The notes under the pieces are model-generated. The model saw nothing but the letters and a program-made list of their open reading frames with translations. It made no database searches and was not told the DNA's origin. A stretch of 64,000 bases of DNA from Bacteroidota bacterium. GTDB lineage: Bacteria > Bacteroidota > JABWAT01. A program made the translations under genes and the position numbers. Each line of letters starts with the position of its first letter. The stretch's first letter is position 1. The stretch is taken from positions 60,563-124,562 of the forward strand of contig JAIUNL010000016.1 of the NCBI GenBank assembly GCA_020161835.1, written 5' to 3'. This document shows, in pieces, positions 54,448-62,797 of the stretch.

Positions 54448-55262
54448 CAGATCAAGAGGCTTTTAATTATTACGCAAAAAAATCACCAACTGGTTACCGG
54501 CTTGGCAAATTGATACCGTTCTCCTATCCCGTCAGGAGAATAAGACTGGCGTTACTCGTAAATAAACAACCTGATGGTTCTCTGGTTAAAGTTTATACGG
54601 TGTTAATGAGGTCCATTCAGGCTGGCTTTCAGAGTACAGAAGATTTATTCGAATTTTTAGGACTGAGTCGAACAGACGAATTTATTCTACGTGAATTGTA
54701 CTCACTCAGAGAAAAAGAATATATCAACATTGTATCCGGGAAATGGGTACTGACAGAACGGGGCGAACTTTTCCTGAAGGAAAACAGTATCTTTAGAGTT
54801 GAAGAAGAAGAGGATGCCGACTTTCTGATTGATGGAATTTCCGGAGAGTTACTTTCAGCGAAAGAGAACGGGACTGAAAGGGAGCCCCTGAAAAATAAAT
54901 TGCCCTCTGAATTGAATTTCCCTGAAAAAAGCCCCGATCTGCTTGAAAATAAATTTGAAGCACTTTCAGAAATTTACAAAAAGGAAAATGAGAGTAAATC
55001 TTTTCTGATTAGTTTTTTACCCGACGAAATAAAAAGGGACTTTAAAGAATGGTTTAACTTGTATCTTCTTGAATACATTTCTGATCAACACCCCAATCAG
55101 GAAACCAAACTGGAAGTGAGATACATTTCAAATAAAAAAGAAAACCGTATTCTAACAACAAAATTTAATGGCGAATATAGAAGTTTTGTCGACAAACTAA
55201 GCGAGTTCGACAAAACAGAATCTGTACCTATTTCAGTGGTCACGGACAAACACACTGTCTGA
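54444..55262 (+). CDS. Winged-helix-like partner of kinase-helicase
   Basis: 272 aa. Residues about 50-110 (FQSTEDLFEFLGLSRTDEFILRELYSLREKEYINIVSGKWVLTERGELFL) look like a winged-helix domain. The rest is acidic and helical with no recognised family. The start overlaps the kinase-helicase stop (ATGA), so the two form a coupled pair. Its last codons (HisThrVal, stop) lie in palindromic repeat copy 2, so the repeat supplies the natural end. The original C terminus may have been replaced. Probable role: DNA- or protein-binding partner of the helicase (inference). Confidence 0.65.
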   Translation: MTDQEAFNYYAKKSPTGYRLGKLIPFSYPVRRIRLALLVNKQPDGSLVKVYTVLMRSIQAGFQSTEDLFEFLGLSRTDEFILRELYSLREKEYINIVSGKWVLTERGELFLKENSIFRVEEEEDADFLIDGISGELLSAKENGTEREPLKNKLPSELNFPEKSPDLLENKFEALSEIYKKENESKSFLISFLPDEIKRDFKEWFNLYLLEYISDQHPNQETKLEVRYISNKKENRILTTKFNGEYRSFVDKLSEFDKTESVPISVVTDKHTV

Positions 55263-55359
55263 ATCACGGATTTATCGGATGACACAGATTTCACGGATAA
55301 TTGTATTTAAAATCAGTGTAATCCTTCAATCCGTTTAATCCGTGATTCAGACAGTGTTC
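55252..55359. repeat. Palindromic repeat copy 2 (inverted relative to copy 1)
   Basis: ACACTGTCTGAATCACGG at the left and CAGACAGTGTTC at the right. Its interior matches the reverse complement of copy 1 almost base for base. A partial end CGTGATTCAGA follows. It overlaps the last codons of the 272-aa gene. Confidence 0.8.
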
Positions 55360-55397
55360 CGTGATTCAGAAATTTATCTCCCGGAAAACGCAAAAAC

Positions 55398-55775
55398 ATG
55401 ATTGAATTAAAGTATAAAGACATCACTGAAAAAATCCTGAGTTCTTCGTTTGAGGTTCACAAGTTTCTTGGAAACGGATTTCAGGAGGTGATTTATCAGC
55501 GGGCGCTGACGTTTGAAATGAGACAACGGGGATTAAATTTTGCCCGGGAAATTGAACAGGACATTTTTTATAAAGACCTTCCTGAACCCATTGGAACCCG
55601 GCGCGCTGATTTTGTTGTCGAAGAAAAAGTTCTGGTTGAAATTAAAGCCATTATCCAGCTTGATGATGTACATCTTGCCCAAGCGCTGAATTACCTGAAA
55701 GCCTATAAACTGGAGGTTGGATTGCTGATAAATTTTGGCAGCAAAAGCCTCACCTACAAACGACTGGTTTTATGA
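55398..55775 (+). CDS. GxxExxY protein (PD-(D/E)xK-like)
   Basis: 125 aa, the usual length. FEVHKFLGNGFQEVIYQRALTFEMRQRGL contains the GxxExxY motif (G33 to Y39). RADFVVEEKVLVEIKAI supplies the D...ExK nuclease-like core, and YLKAYKLEVGLLINFG is the family ending. The family is widespread in repeat-rich genomes; its activity has not been settled, though the fold suggests a nuclease. It sits between palindromic repeat copies 2 and 3, which are inverted relative to each other, so it could move with them. Confidence 0.88.
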   Translation: MIELKYKDITEKILSSSFEVHKFLGNGFQEVIYQRALTFEMRQRGLNFAREIEQDIFYKDLPEPIGTRRADFVVEEKVLVEIKAIIQLDDVHLAQALNYLKAYKLEVGLLINFGSKSLTYKRLVL

Positions 55776-55814
55776 GTTTACGAACACAATTCTTGAATTG
55801 CGGATTAACACAAC

Positions 55815-55938
55815 GTCTGAATCACGGATTTGACAGATTACAGGATTACGCGGATTCTAAATTCCGCAATCCAGCAAAATCCGAATTCTCCCAAAAATCC
55901 GTGACATCTGTGTCATCCGATAAATCCGTGATTCAGAC
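55815..55938. repeat. Palindromic repeat copy 3
   Basis: GTCTGAATCACGGATTTGAC to AAATCCGTGATTCAGAC, in the orientation of copy 1. A reading frame stays open across it and translates to NHGFDRLQDYADSK..., the same residues as the hsdS linker. It lies directly before the hsdS GTG start. Confidence 0.75.
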
Positions 55939-55950
55939 GGTGGAGCATTT

Positions 55951-57387
55951 GTGAAAAACCTAACCATTGCCAGATACCCCGCCTACAAAGACAGTGGAAC
56001 GGATTGGCTGGGAGAAATTCCGAGCCATTGGACACTAAAAAAGGCAAAGTATCTATGGAAGGAAAAAATTGATTTATCAGAAACGGGGAATGAATTACTT
56101 CTTTCGGTTTCCCAATATTTAGGAGTAAACAACAGGGAAAATGAATCAAGAAGTGAGTCACTTATTGGTTATAAAAAAGTTAGGGAAAATGATTTAGTAA
56201 TTAACATCATGCTTGCCTGGCTAGGGGGATTAGGAATTTCAGAACTTTCAGGTGTAGTTAGTCCTGCTTATGCTGTTTATGAGTTGAGGTTGAAGTGTAA
56301 TACAAAATTTCTTCATTATTTATATCGAACAGATAAATATTTGGATGAATTTGCAAGAAAATCAAAGGGAGTTGTTCCATCAAGGTGGAGAATGTATACT
56401 GATGATTTTGGCCAAGTTGATACTCTTATCCCCCCCCTCGAAGAACAAAAGGCTATTGCGGACTTTCTTGACCGAAAAACTCTGCTGATTGACAAAGCCA
56501 TCGGCATCAAGGAAGAACAGATCAGATTGCTCAAAGAACGCCGGCAGATTCTGATTCATAACGCAGTAACCAAAGGTCTGAATCACGGATTTGACGGATT
56601 AAAGGATTCCACGGATTCAAAATCCAAAAACCCGGCACCATCCGGATCATCAACTAAATCCGGGCAAACTGTTTCTTCCCCAAAATCCGTGTCTTCAGTG
56701 TCATCCGAAAAATCCGTGATTCAGACAGGAATGAAAGACAGTGGAATTGAATGGATTGGCGAGATCCCCGAACATTGGGAAGTGAAGAGACTTGCTTCCT
56801 TTGGTAAATTTTCAAAAGGTGGTGGAATTTCGAGATCAGAATTAACAGAGGATGGGTTGCCGGCGATATTATATGGTGATATCTACACTAAATATGATTT
56901 TACTGTTAAAACTGTTATTCACAAAGTGTCATCCACAACAGCTTTAAATGCAAAAGAAGTGTTAAAAAACACGCTCTTATTTACGGGATCGGGTGAAACA
57001 GCAGAAGATATTGCAAAATGTGTTGTCTATTTAGGTGAAGAGCCAGTTTATGTTGGTGGCGATGTTATTATTTATGAACAAAATGAAAACGATACTCTGT
57101 TTTTAAGTTATGTTCTTAATTCAAATGGCGCAAAATTTGAAAAAGCCCGCCATTCCAAAGGGGAGATAATTGTTCATACTTATGCTTCGAAATTAAAGGA
57201 TATTTTCATTCCTATTCCTCCAAAATCCGAACAACTTGAAATTTCACAGTACATTGAAACCAATTCCCAAAATATCGCTGATGCCATCACCCTGAAAGAA
57301 CAGGAAATTGAAAAGCTGAAGGAATACAAAGCCACCTTGATCAACAGTGCGGTCACAGGTAAAATAAAAGTGAGTCAGAATGCCTAA
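55951..57387 (+). CDS. hsdS: Type I specificity subunit HsdS with repeat-derived linker
   Basis: 478 aa from GTG 55951; family members typically start YPAYKDSGTDWLGEIPSHW. Two target-recognition halves each begin KDSGxxWxGEIPxHW (about residue 12 and 263) and each end with an LPPLxEQ/IPPKSEQ segment plus a coiled coil closing in AVTxG. They define a two-part DNA site. Between the halves, residues about 209-259 (NHGFDGLKDSTDSK ... SVSSVSSEKSVIQTG) are encoded entirely by palindromic repeat copy 4, in frame. Otherwise the length and layout are ordinary. The C terminus overlaps a DUF4062 remnant by 8 bases. Confidence 0.9.
   Translation: MKNLTIARYPAYKDSGTDWLGEIPSHWTLKKAKYLWKEKIDLSETGNELLLSVSQYLGVNNRENESRSESLIGYKKVRENDLVINIMLAWLGGLGISELSGVVSPAYAVYELRLKCNTKFLHYLYRTDKYLDEFARKSKGVVPSRWRMYTDDFGQVDTLIPPLEEQKAIADFLDRKTLLIDKAIGIKEEQIRLLKERRQILIHNAVTKGLNHGFDGLKDSTDSKSKNPAPSGSSTKSGQTVSSPKSVSSVSSEKSVIQTGMKDSGIEWIGEIPEHWEVKRLASFGKFSKGGGISRSELTEDGLPAILYGDIYTKYDFTVKTVIHKVSSTTALNAKEVLKNTLLFTGSGETAEDIAKCVVYLGEEPVYVGGDVIIYEQNENDTLFLSYVLNSNGAKFEKARHSKGEIIVHTYASKLKDIFIPIPPKSEQLEISQYIETNSQNIADAITLKEQEIEKLKEYKATLINSAVTGKIKVSQNA
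56576..56726. repeat. Palindromic repeat copy 4 inside hsdS
   Basis: About 151 bp from GTCTGAATCACGGATTTGAC to AAATCCGTGATTCAGAC, longer in the middle than the other copies, same orientation as copies 1 and 3. No stop is introduced; it encodes a Ser/Lys/Asp-rich linker of about 50 residues. Confidence 0.8.
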
Positions 57388-57797
57388 ATTCACTGTTTTT
57401 ATTTCAAGTGTACAGAAAGAGTTTGCCGGCGAACGGGAACTGTTGAAACCCGGACAAGTACCGGACAAGTTGCGGGGTAGTACCGACCAGGTTAGTGACC
57501 AGGTTTCCGACCAAGCTGCCAATTTTCACTGGGGAAGTACCGGGGAAGTCGTGGCGAAATACCGGGGAAGTTGAAAGAATAGCCTGGGTTGTTTCAGGTG
57601 AAATGAAAAGAACAGAAATTCAGGCCAAATTGGAATTAAAGCATGAAGATTATTTTCGGGAAAAATATCTAATCCCAGCTTTAAACGAAGGGATTCTTGA
57701 AATGACTATTCCCGGTAAGCCAAATAGTCCGAAACAAAGATACCCGCTTACTGAAAAGGGATTGGACATAAAGGAAAGACTGGCAGAAAATAAATGA
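57380..57797 (+). pseudogene. Remnant of DUF4062 / AlbA-type ATP-binding gene
   Basis: The frame at 57380 opens MPKFTVFISSVQKEFAGERE, the exact beginning of DUF4062 proteins. It then jumps after about 20 residues into a Gln/Asp/Val linker (GQVPDKLRGSTDQVSDQ) and stops at 57574. A second frame (to 57797) ends EMTIPGKPNSPKQRYPLTEKG, the C-terminal winged helix of Fic/AlbA_2-type ATP-binding proteins that often carry DUF4062 at the N terminus. So a gene of perhaps 500 codons lost its middle and shifted frame. The ending overlaps the hsdR start (ATGA). It is in the usual position of an R-linked ORF. Confidence 0.65.
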
Positions 57798-60700
57798 CAA
57801 GTCAAACCAACGAACAGGCACTGGAAGCAACCATCCAGAAATGGTTAACGGGATCAAGCGCTGAAGAATTTGCAGCCAGAGCTGCAAATGACCAAACAGC
57901 AGCAGAACGCCCGCCCTTATACCAAACCGGCATCGGATATGACAGCGGTTCTCCATCAGATTTCAATGCAGCTTTCGCCCTCGACGTTAAAAAATTCTGG
58001 CATTTTCTGGAAACCACACAGAAAGAAGAACTTGCCAAACTTCAGAAACAACCCGACTGGAAACTCAAAATTCTGGAACGGTATGACCGGCTGGTTAAAA
58101 AATACGGCATTCTCAAGTTGTTTAGAAAAGGACTTGAAGTTGATGATGCCCATTTCACGCTGTTTTTTCAGTTACCACTGGCAAGCAGCAGTGATACCGT
58201 AAAACGGAACTTCGAACTCAATGAATTCAGCGTGACCCGTCAGTTGCGGTATTCTCTCGTCAATCCGGGAGAAGAAATTGACATGGTTCTCTTTGTGAAC
58301 GGAATTCCGTTTGCAACCATGGAATTAAAAAATCACTGGACGGGGCAGAATGCCCGGGTTCACGGACAAGCTCAGTACAAATTCAAACGGGATGTTACGC
58401 AGCCGCTGCTGAATTTTGGCAGGTGCATCGTTCACTTCGCAGTGGATACTGATGAAGTCTACATGACAACCCGGCTCGAAGGCGGAGCAACCTTTTTTCT
58501 GCCCTTCAATCTGGGCTGTAATTTCGGAAAGGGCAATCCGCCCAATCCATTCGGACATAAAACCTCCTATCTGTGGGAAGACGTCCTTTCGAGACAAAGT
58601 ATTGCCACCATCATCCAGCATTTTGTCCGGTTTGACGGAAAAGACACCGATCCGCTTTCAAAAAAGACCCTGTACTTTCCCCGTTATCATCAACTTGACG
58701 TCGTAAGAAGACTGATTGCCGATGCAGGGAAAAAAGGCGTAGGTCAGAAATATCTGATTCAGCATTCGGCAGGCTCCGGAAAGTCAAATTCCATCACCTG
58801 GGCAGCTTACCAGCTTATTGAAACCTATCCTGAGCACGATTTGGTGCCGGGAAGCAGGGGCGTATCGAATCCGCTTTTTGATTCAGTAATTGTGGTTACC
58901 GACCGTCGTTTGCTCGACAAACAGCTCAGGGACAACATTAAAGAATTCTCTGAAGTTAAAAATATTGTGGCTCCGGCGTATTCATCAAAAGAGTTGAAAG
59001 AAAATCTCGAAAGCGGTAAACGGATTATCATCACGACCATTCAGAAATTTCCGTTTATTGTTGATGGCATTGCAGATCTGAGTGAAAAACGGTTCGCCGT
59101 GATCATAGATGAAGCCCACAGCGGCCAAAGCGGAACTGCCGCCGACAACCTGAACCGGGTCATGGGCAATGATACATCCGATGATGAAGAAACAGATATT
59201 CAGGACCGCATTATCGAAGTCATGCAATCCCGGAAAATGAAAGAAAATGCTTCGTATCTGGCTTTCACAGCCACACCTAAACATACCACCCTTGAAAAGT
59301 TCGGAGTTCGCCAGGAAGATGGGAAATTTAAACCTTTCCACCTGTATTCCATGAAACAGGCCATTGAAGAAGGGTTTATTCTGGATGTTCTGGCCAACTA
59401 TACCACTTACAAAAGTTATTACGAGATCGAAAAGTCGATAGAAGACAATCCGCTTTTTGATACAATCAAGGCACAGAAGAAGCTTCGGGCATTTGTAGAA
59501 CGGCATCAGCAAACCATTGCGGTTAAAGCGGAAATCATGCTTGAGCATTTCATTTCCAAGGTCGTCAACACAAAAAAGCTGAAAGGAAAAGCAAAAGCCA
59601 TTGTTGCGACACAGAGCATCGAGTCAACCATCCGGTATTTCTTTGCCATTCAGGCCATTGTGAAGGGGAAGGGAAATCCGTTTAAAGTGCTGATTGCCTT
59701 TTCAGGTTCTAAAAAAGTGGATGGATTCGAGTATACTGAAGACAGTATCAACGGTTTTGCTGAAAAAGACACCCGGGACAAATTTGATGAGGATGAATAC
59801 CGGATTTTGGTTGTGGCAAATAAATATCTCACCGGTTTCGATCAGCCCAAATTAACGGCCATGTATGTTGATAAGAAATTACAGGGCGTGATGGCTGTTC
59901 AGGCACTGTCACGGCTGAATCGTTCAGCAGATAAACTTGGAAAGAAAACTGAAGATTTATTCGTGCTCGATTTCTTCAATTCAACCGAAGAAATCAAAGA
60001 AGCTTTCGACCCGTTCTACACGGCAACGTCATTAAGTAAGGCGACGGATGTGAACATTCTTCATGAGCTGAAAGGTCATCTCGATGAAGTTGGGGTTTAT
60101 GAATGGGCCGAGGTTGAGGATTTCGTTGAAAAATATTTTCTTGGGGTTGATGCACAGGAACTGAGTCCAATAATAGATTTTGCTGCAGAACGGTTTAACT
60201 CTGAATTGGATCTGAATGACAAGGAAAAAGCAGATTTTAAAATCAAAGCCAAGCAGTTTGTAAAAGTTTACGGACAGATGGCTTCCATTCTTCCATATGA
60301 AGTTCTGAAATGGGAAAAACTGTTCTGGTTCCTCAAATTCCTTATTCCAAAACTGATTATTCTCGATCCGGCGAAAGATGCACTGGATGAGCTTTTAAAT
60401 TCCGTTGATCTTTCTACTTACGGACTCGAACGAGTAAAGCTGAACGTCAACATCGGACTGGATTCATCCGAGACCGAACTGGAGCCACAAAATCCGAACC
60501 CGCGTACCGCTTTCGGCGGAGAAAAGATTGAAGATCCGCTTGATCTGATTATAAAAAGCTTCAATGAGCGGTGGTTTCAGGGCTGGGAGGCAACACCCGA
60601 AGAACAGCGGGTTAAATTTGTAAATCTTGCACAGAATATGCGCTCACACCCCGACTTCAAAGAGCAATACGCCGAGAATCCGGATACCCAAAACCGGGAT

Positions 60701-60841
60701 ATTGCCTTCAAAAAAATATTTGATGAAGTCATGGCCCGACAAAGAAAAACTGAACTTGATTTATACCGGCTCATTTCTAAAGATGAAACGTTTAAAATCG
60801 CCATGCAGGATACCCTGAAACGGATTTTGAGTGTGGGGTAA
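57794..60841 (+). CDS. hsdR: Type I restriction endonuclease subunit HsdR
   Basis: 1015 aa, normal for the family. The N-terminal nuclease domain has FATMELKN (ExK at 177-179) with the acidic residue near 161. Two RecA-like domains follow: Walker A AGSGKS (326-331), DEAH box (439-442), and FTATP plus a C-terminal helicase part (YLTGFDQPKLTAMYVDKKLQ). It translocates DNA with ATP and cuts remote from unmethylated HsdS sites. It starts inside the end of the DUF4062 remnant (ATGA). All catalytic motifs appear intact, so the system should restrict. Confidence 0.93.
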   Translation: MTSQTNEQALEATIQKWLTGSSAEEFAARAANDQTAAERPPLYQTGIGYDSGSPSDFNAAFALDVKKFWHFLETTQKEELAKLQKQPDWKLKILERYDRLVKKYGILKLFRKGLEVDDAHFTLFFQLPLASSSDTVKRNFELNEFSVTRQLRYSLVNPGEEIDMVLFVNGIPFATMELKNHWTGQNARVHGQAQYKFKRDVTQPLLNFGRCIVHFAVDTDEVYMTTRLEGGATFFLPFNLGCNFGKGNPPNPFGHKTSYLWEDVLSRQSIATIIQHFVRFDGKDTDPLSKKTLYFPRYHQLDVVRRLIADAGKKGVGQKYLIQHSAGSGKSNSITWAAYQLIETYPEHDLVPGSRGVSNPLFDSVIVVTDRRLLDKQLRDNIKEFSEVKNIVAPAYSSKELKENLESGKRIIITTIQKFPFIVDGIADLSEKRFAVIIDEAHSGQSGTAADNLNRVMGNDTSDDEETDIQDRIIEVMQSRKMKENASYLAFTATPKHTTLEKFGVRQEDGKFKPFHLYSMKQAIEEGFILDVLANYTTYKSYYEIEKSIEDNPLFDTIKAQKKLRAFVERHQQTIAVKAEIMLEHFISKVVNTKKLKGKAKAIVATQSIESTIRYFFAIQAIVKGKGNPFKVLIAFSGSKKVDGFEYTEDSINGFAEKDTRDKFDEDEYRILVVANKYLTGFDQPKLTAMYVDKKLQGVMAVQALSRLNRSADKLGKKTEDLFVLDFFNSTEEIKEAFDPFYTATSLSKATDVNILHELKGHLDEVGVYEWAEVEDFVEKYFLGVDAQELSPIIDFAAERFNSELDLNDKEKADFKIKAKQFVKVYGQMASILPYEVLKWEKLFWFLKFLIPKLIILDPAKDALDELLNSVDLSTYGLERVKLNVNIGLDSSETELEPQNPNPRTAFGGEKIEDPLDLIIKSFNERWFQGWEATPEEQRVKFVNLAQNMRSHPDFKEQYAENPDTQNRDIAFKKIFDEVMARQRKTELDLYRLISKDETFKIAMQDTLKRILSVG

Positions 60842-60845
60842 GGGT

Positions 60846-60898
60846 ATGATATATCATTCGTAATCTGTCTATATGTTCATTATTGTATGATATGTCAT
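60846..60898. promoter_or_regulatory. Paired operators upstream of hipB-like gene
   Basis: ATGATATATCAT (60846-60857, a perfect palindrome) and ATGATATGTCAT (60887-60898) lie 41 bases apart, about four DNA turns, in the 155-base gap before the HTH gene. This matches the multiple-operator autoregulation known for HipB. Confidence 0.6.
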
Positions 60899-60996
60899 TC
60901 ACAGTAATCAATAAATTTTGATTTTTATAACAGTTTTCAATAGTTTTTCCTATATTTGCATGAGTATTCATTCAATAATGGAAAATAAAACTATTT

Positions 60997-61344
60997 ATGC
61001 CTGATAAATCATACAATAACTGGCTATCAATGAGTGATGATGCTTTGGCAAAACAAATTGGTGTCTTTATAAAGCACAACAGGCTGGAGCAGAACAAAAC
61101 ACAGGATAAAGTTGCGGAAGATGCCGGAATCAGCCGTTCTACGCTAAGCTTGCTGGAAAGGGGTGAAACTGTCACACTGTCCACCCTCATTCAGGTCCTT
61201 CGGGTATTGGACCAGTTACAGGTAATGGATGCTTTTGAAGTCCGCAACCGCATTAGTCCGCTTGCTTTGGCAAAAGCAGAAAAAGAACAGCGGAAGCGGG
61301 CCAGAAACACAAAAATCAACGATACAGAAACTTCCACCTGGTAA
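60997..61344 (+). CDS. hipB: XRE-family HTH regulator (HipB-like antitoxin)
   Basis: 115 aa. The HTH is NKTQDKVAEDAGISRSTLSLLERGETVTLSTLIQVLRVL. It is preceded by a short N-terminal helix and followed by a basic tail (EKEQRKRARNTKIN). HipB-type antitoxins bind and repress their own promoter and neutralise HipA; here paired palindromic operators lie just upstream. The stop is 3 bases before the HipA start. The protein is longer than E. coli HipB (88 aa) at both ends. Confidence 0.82.
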   Translation: MPDKSYNNWLSMSDDALAKQIGVFIKHNRLEQNKTQDKVAEDAGISRSTLSLLERGETVTLSTLIQVLRVLDQLQVMDAFEVRNRISPLALAKAEKEQRKRARNTKINDTETSTW

Positions 61345-61347
61345 ACA

Positions 61348-62649
61348 ATGAATACTGCCTATGTAAAAATTTGGGGGGAACTGGTTGGTGCGGTAGCCTG
61401 GAATGATTCAACCGGAATAGCAACCTTTGAGTACGATGCAGCATTCAAACGAAAAGGATGGGATTTGGCTCCTCTGCAAATGTCAATCTTTGAAAATAAA
61501 AACAGTTTTGAGTTTCCTGCCTTGCGGAAAAAAGCTGATCCAACATTCGATACATTCAAAGGATTACCCGGGTTATTGGCTGATATGCTTCCCGATCGTT
61601 ATGGAAATGAACTCATCAACCTTTGGCTGGCACAACAGGGTCGTCCGCCTAACAGTATGAACCCGGTTGAAATGCTTTGCTTTATCGGTACCAGAGGAAT
61701 GGGTGCTCTGGAATTTGAACCGGTTACCTTAAGGGAAAACAAAAAATCGTTTTCGCTTGAAATTGACAGCCTTGTCGATATTGCCCGAAAGATGCTTTCC
61801 AAAAGAGAAGCTTTTTCTACCAATTTGAATGCGGATGAAGAAAAATCGCTCGTTGAGATTTTTAAGATCGGTACTTCAGCTGGTGGAGCCAGACCCAAAG
61901 CTGTGATTGCATACAACGAAAAAACAGGAGAAGTAAAGTCCGGTCAAACCAACGCTCCAAAAGGTTTCGAACACTGGCTGATCAAACTGGACGGTGTAAG
62001 TGATGTACAGATAGGAACCAGCAAAGGATATGGTCGGGTTGAAATGGCCTATTACAATATGGCTGTGGCTTGTGGTATAGACATGATGCCATCCAGGTTG
62101 TTCGAAGAAAATGGACGGGCACATTTTATGACGAAGCGATTTGACCGGGAAGGCGGTTCAACCAAGCACCATATTCAAACTTTTTGCGCCATGAAGCATT
62201 TCGATTTTAATCAGGTAACCAGTTACAGCTACGAACAACTTTTTCAAACCATGAGAGAACTGAAGTTACCTTATCCGGATGCAGAGCAACTGTTTCGCAG
62301 AATGGTGTTTAATGTTGTGGCACGTAATTGTGATGATCACACCAAAAACTTTGCGTTCAGATTGAAAAAGAATGGACAGTGGGAACTGGCACCAGCCTAT
62401 GATATTTGCCATGCCTATCAGCCCAACCATAAATGGGTAAGTCAGCACGCATTAAGCGTTAATGGGTTGCGGTCCAACATTACAAGAGACGACCTGCTGG
62501 TCATTGGTAAATCAATCAAAAATAAAAAGTCAGCGGAAACGATAGATCAAATTTGCAATACAGTTGGAAAGTGGAAAACCTTTGCAGATGAAGTTAAAGT
62601 ATCACCAGACCTTCGGGATGAAATAGACGCCACATTAATCCGGTTATAA
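61348..62649 (+). CDS. hipA: HipA-like Ser/Thr kinase toxin
   Basis: 433 aa, family-sized. The N-terminal subdomain (AYVKIWGELVGAVAWND) is followed by TSAGGARPKAVIAY (about 175-188), the flexible P-loop region bearing the autophosphorylatable Ser. The catalytic loop is NCDDHTKNF (D329/D330, N334) and the metal-binding Asp is in APAYDICHA (D352). All catalytic residues are present, so it should be an active kinase; classic HipA phosphorylates GltX and gives persistence. Paired with the HipB-like gene 3 bases upstream. It closes the defence island. Confidence 0.88.
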   Translation: MNTAYVKIWGELVGAVAWNDSTGIATFEYDAAFKRKGWDLAPLQMSIFENKNSFEFPALRKKADPTFDTFKGLPGLLADMLPDRYGNELINLWLAQQGRPPNSMNPVEMLCFIGTRGMGALEFEPVTLRENKKSFSLEIDSLVDIARKMLSKREAFSTNLNADEEKSLVEIFKIGTSAGGARPKAVIAYNEKTGEVKSGQTNAPKGFEHWLIKLDGVSDVQIGTSKGYGRVEMAYYNMAVACGIDMMPSRLFEENGRAHFMTKRFDREGGSTKHHIQTFCAMKHFDFNQVTSYSYEQLFQTMRELKLPYPDAEQLFRRMVFNVVARNCDDHTKNFAFRLKKNGQWELAPAYDICHAYQPNHKWVSQHALSVNGLRSNITRDDLLVIGKSIKNKKSAETIDQICNTVGKWKTFADEVKVSPDLRDEIDATLIRL

Positions 62650-62797
62650 TTGGGAACACGATGATTGTACGTCAGGGCTGGTTTCTTAATTATCATCAAT
62701 TTGTTCTTTTAGGCTTTTTTTGCTATTATTACTAAGCCTTAAGGTACTTAAGTAATATCAAGCGTACGAGTAAAATAATCAACGAAAGGTTAGCAAA

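Noticed and set aside
55772..55954. 60-aa ORF between GxxExxY and hsdS with start/stop overlaps at both ends
   Set aside because: It is mostly the translation of palindromic repeat copy 3. The overlaps look suggestive, but the peptide has no independent character; kept only as evidence that the repeat has an open frame.
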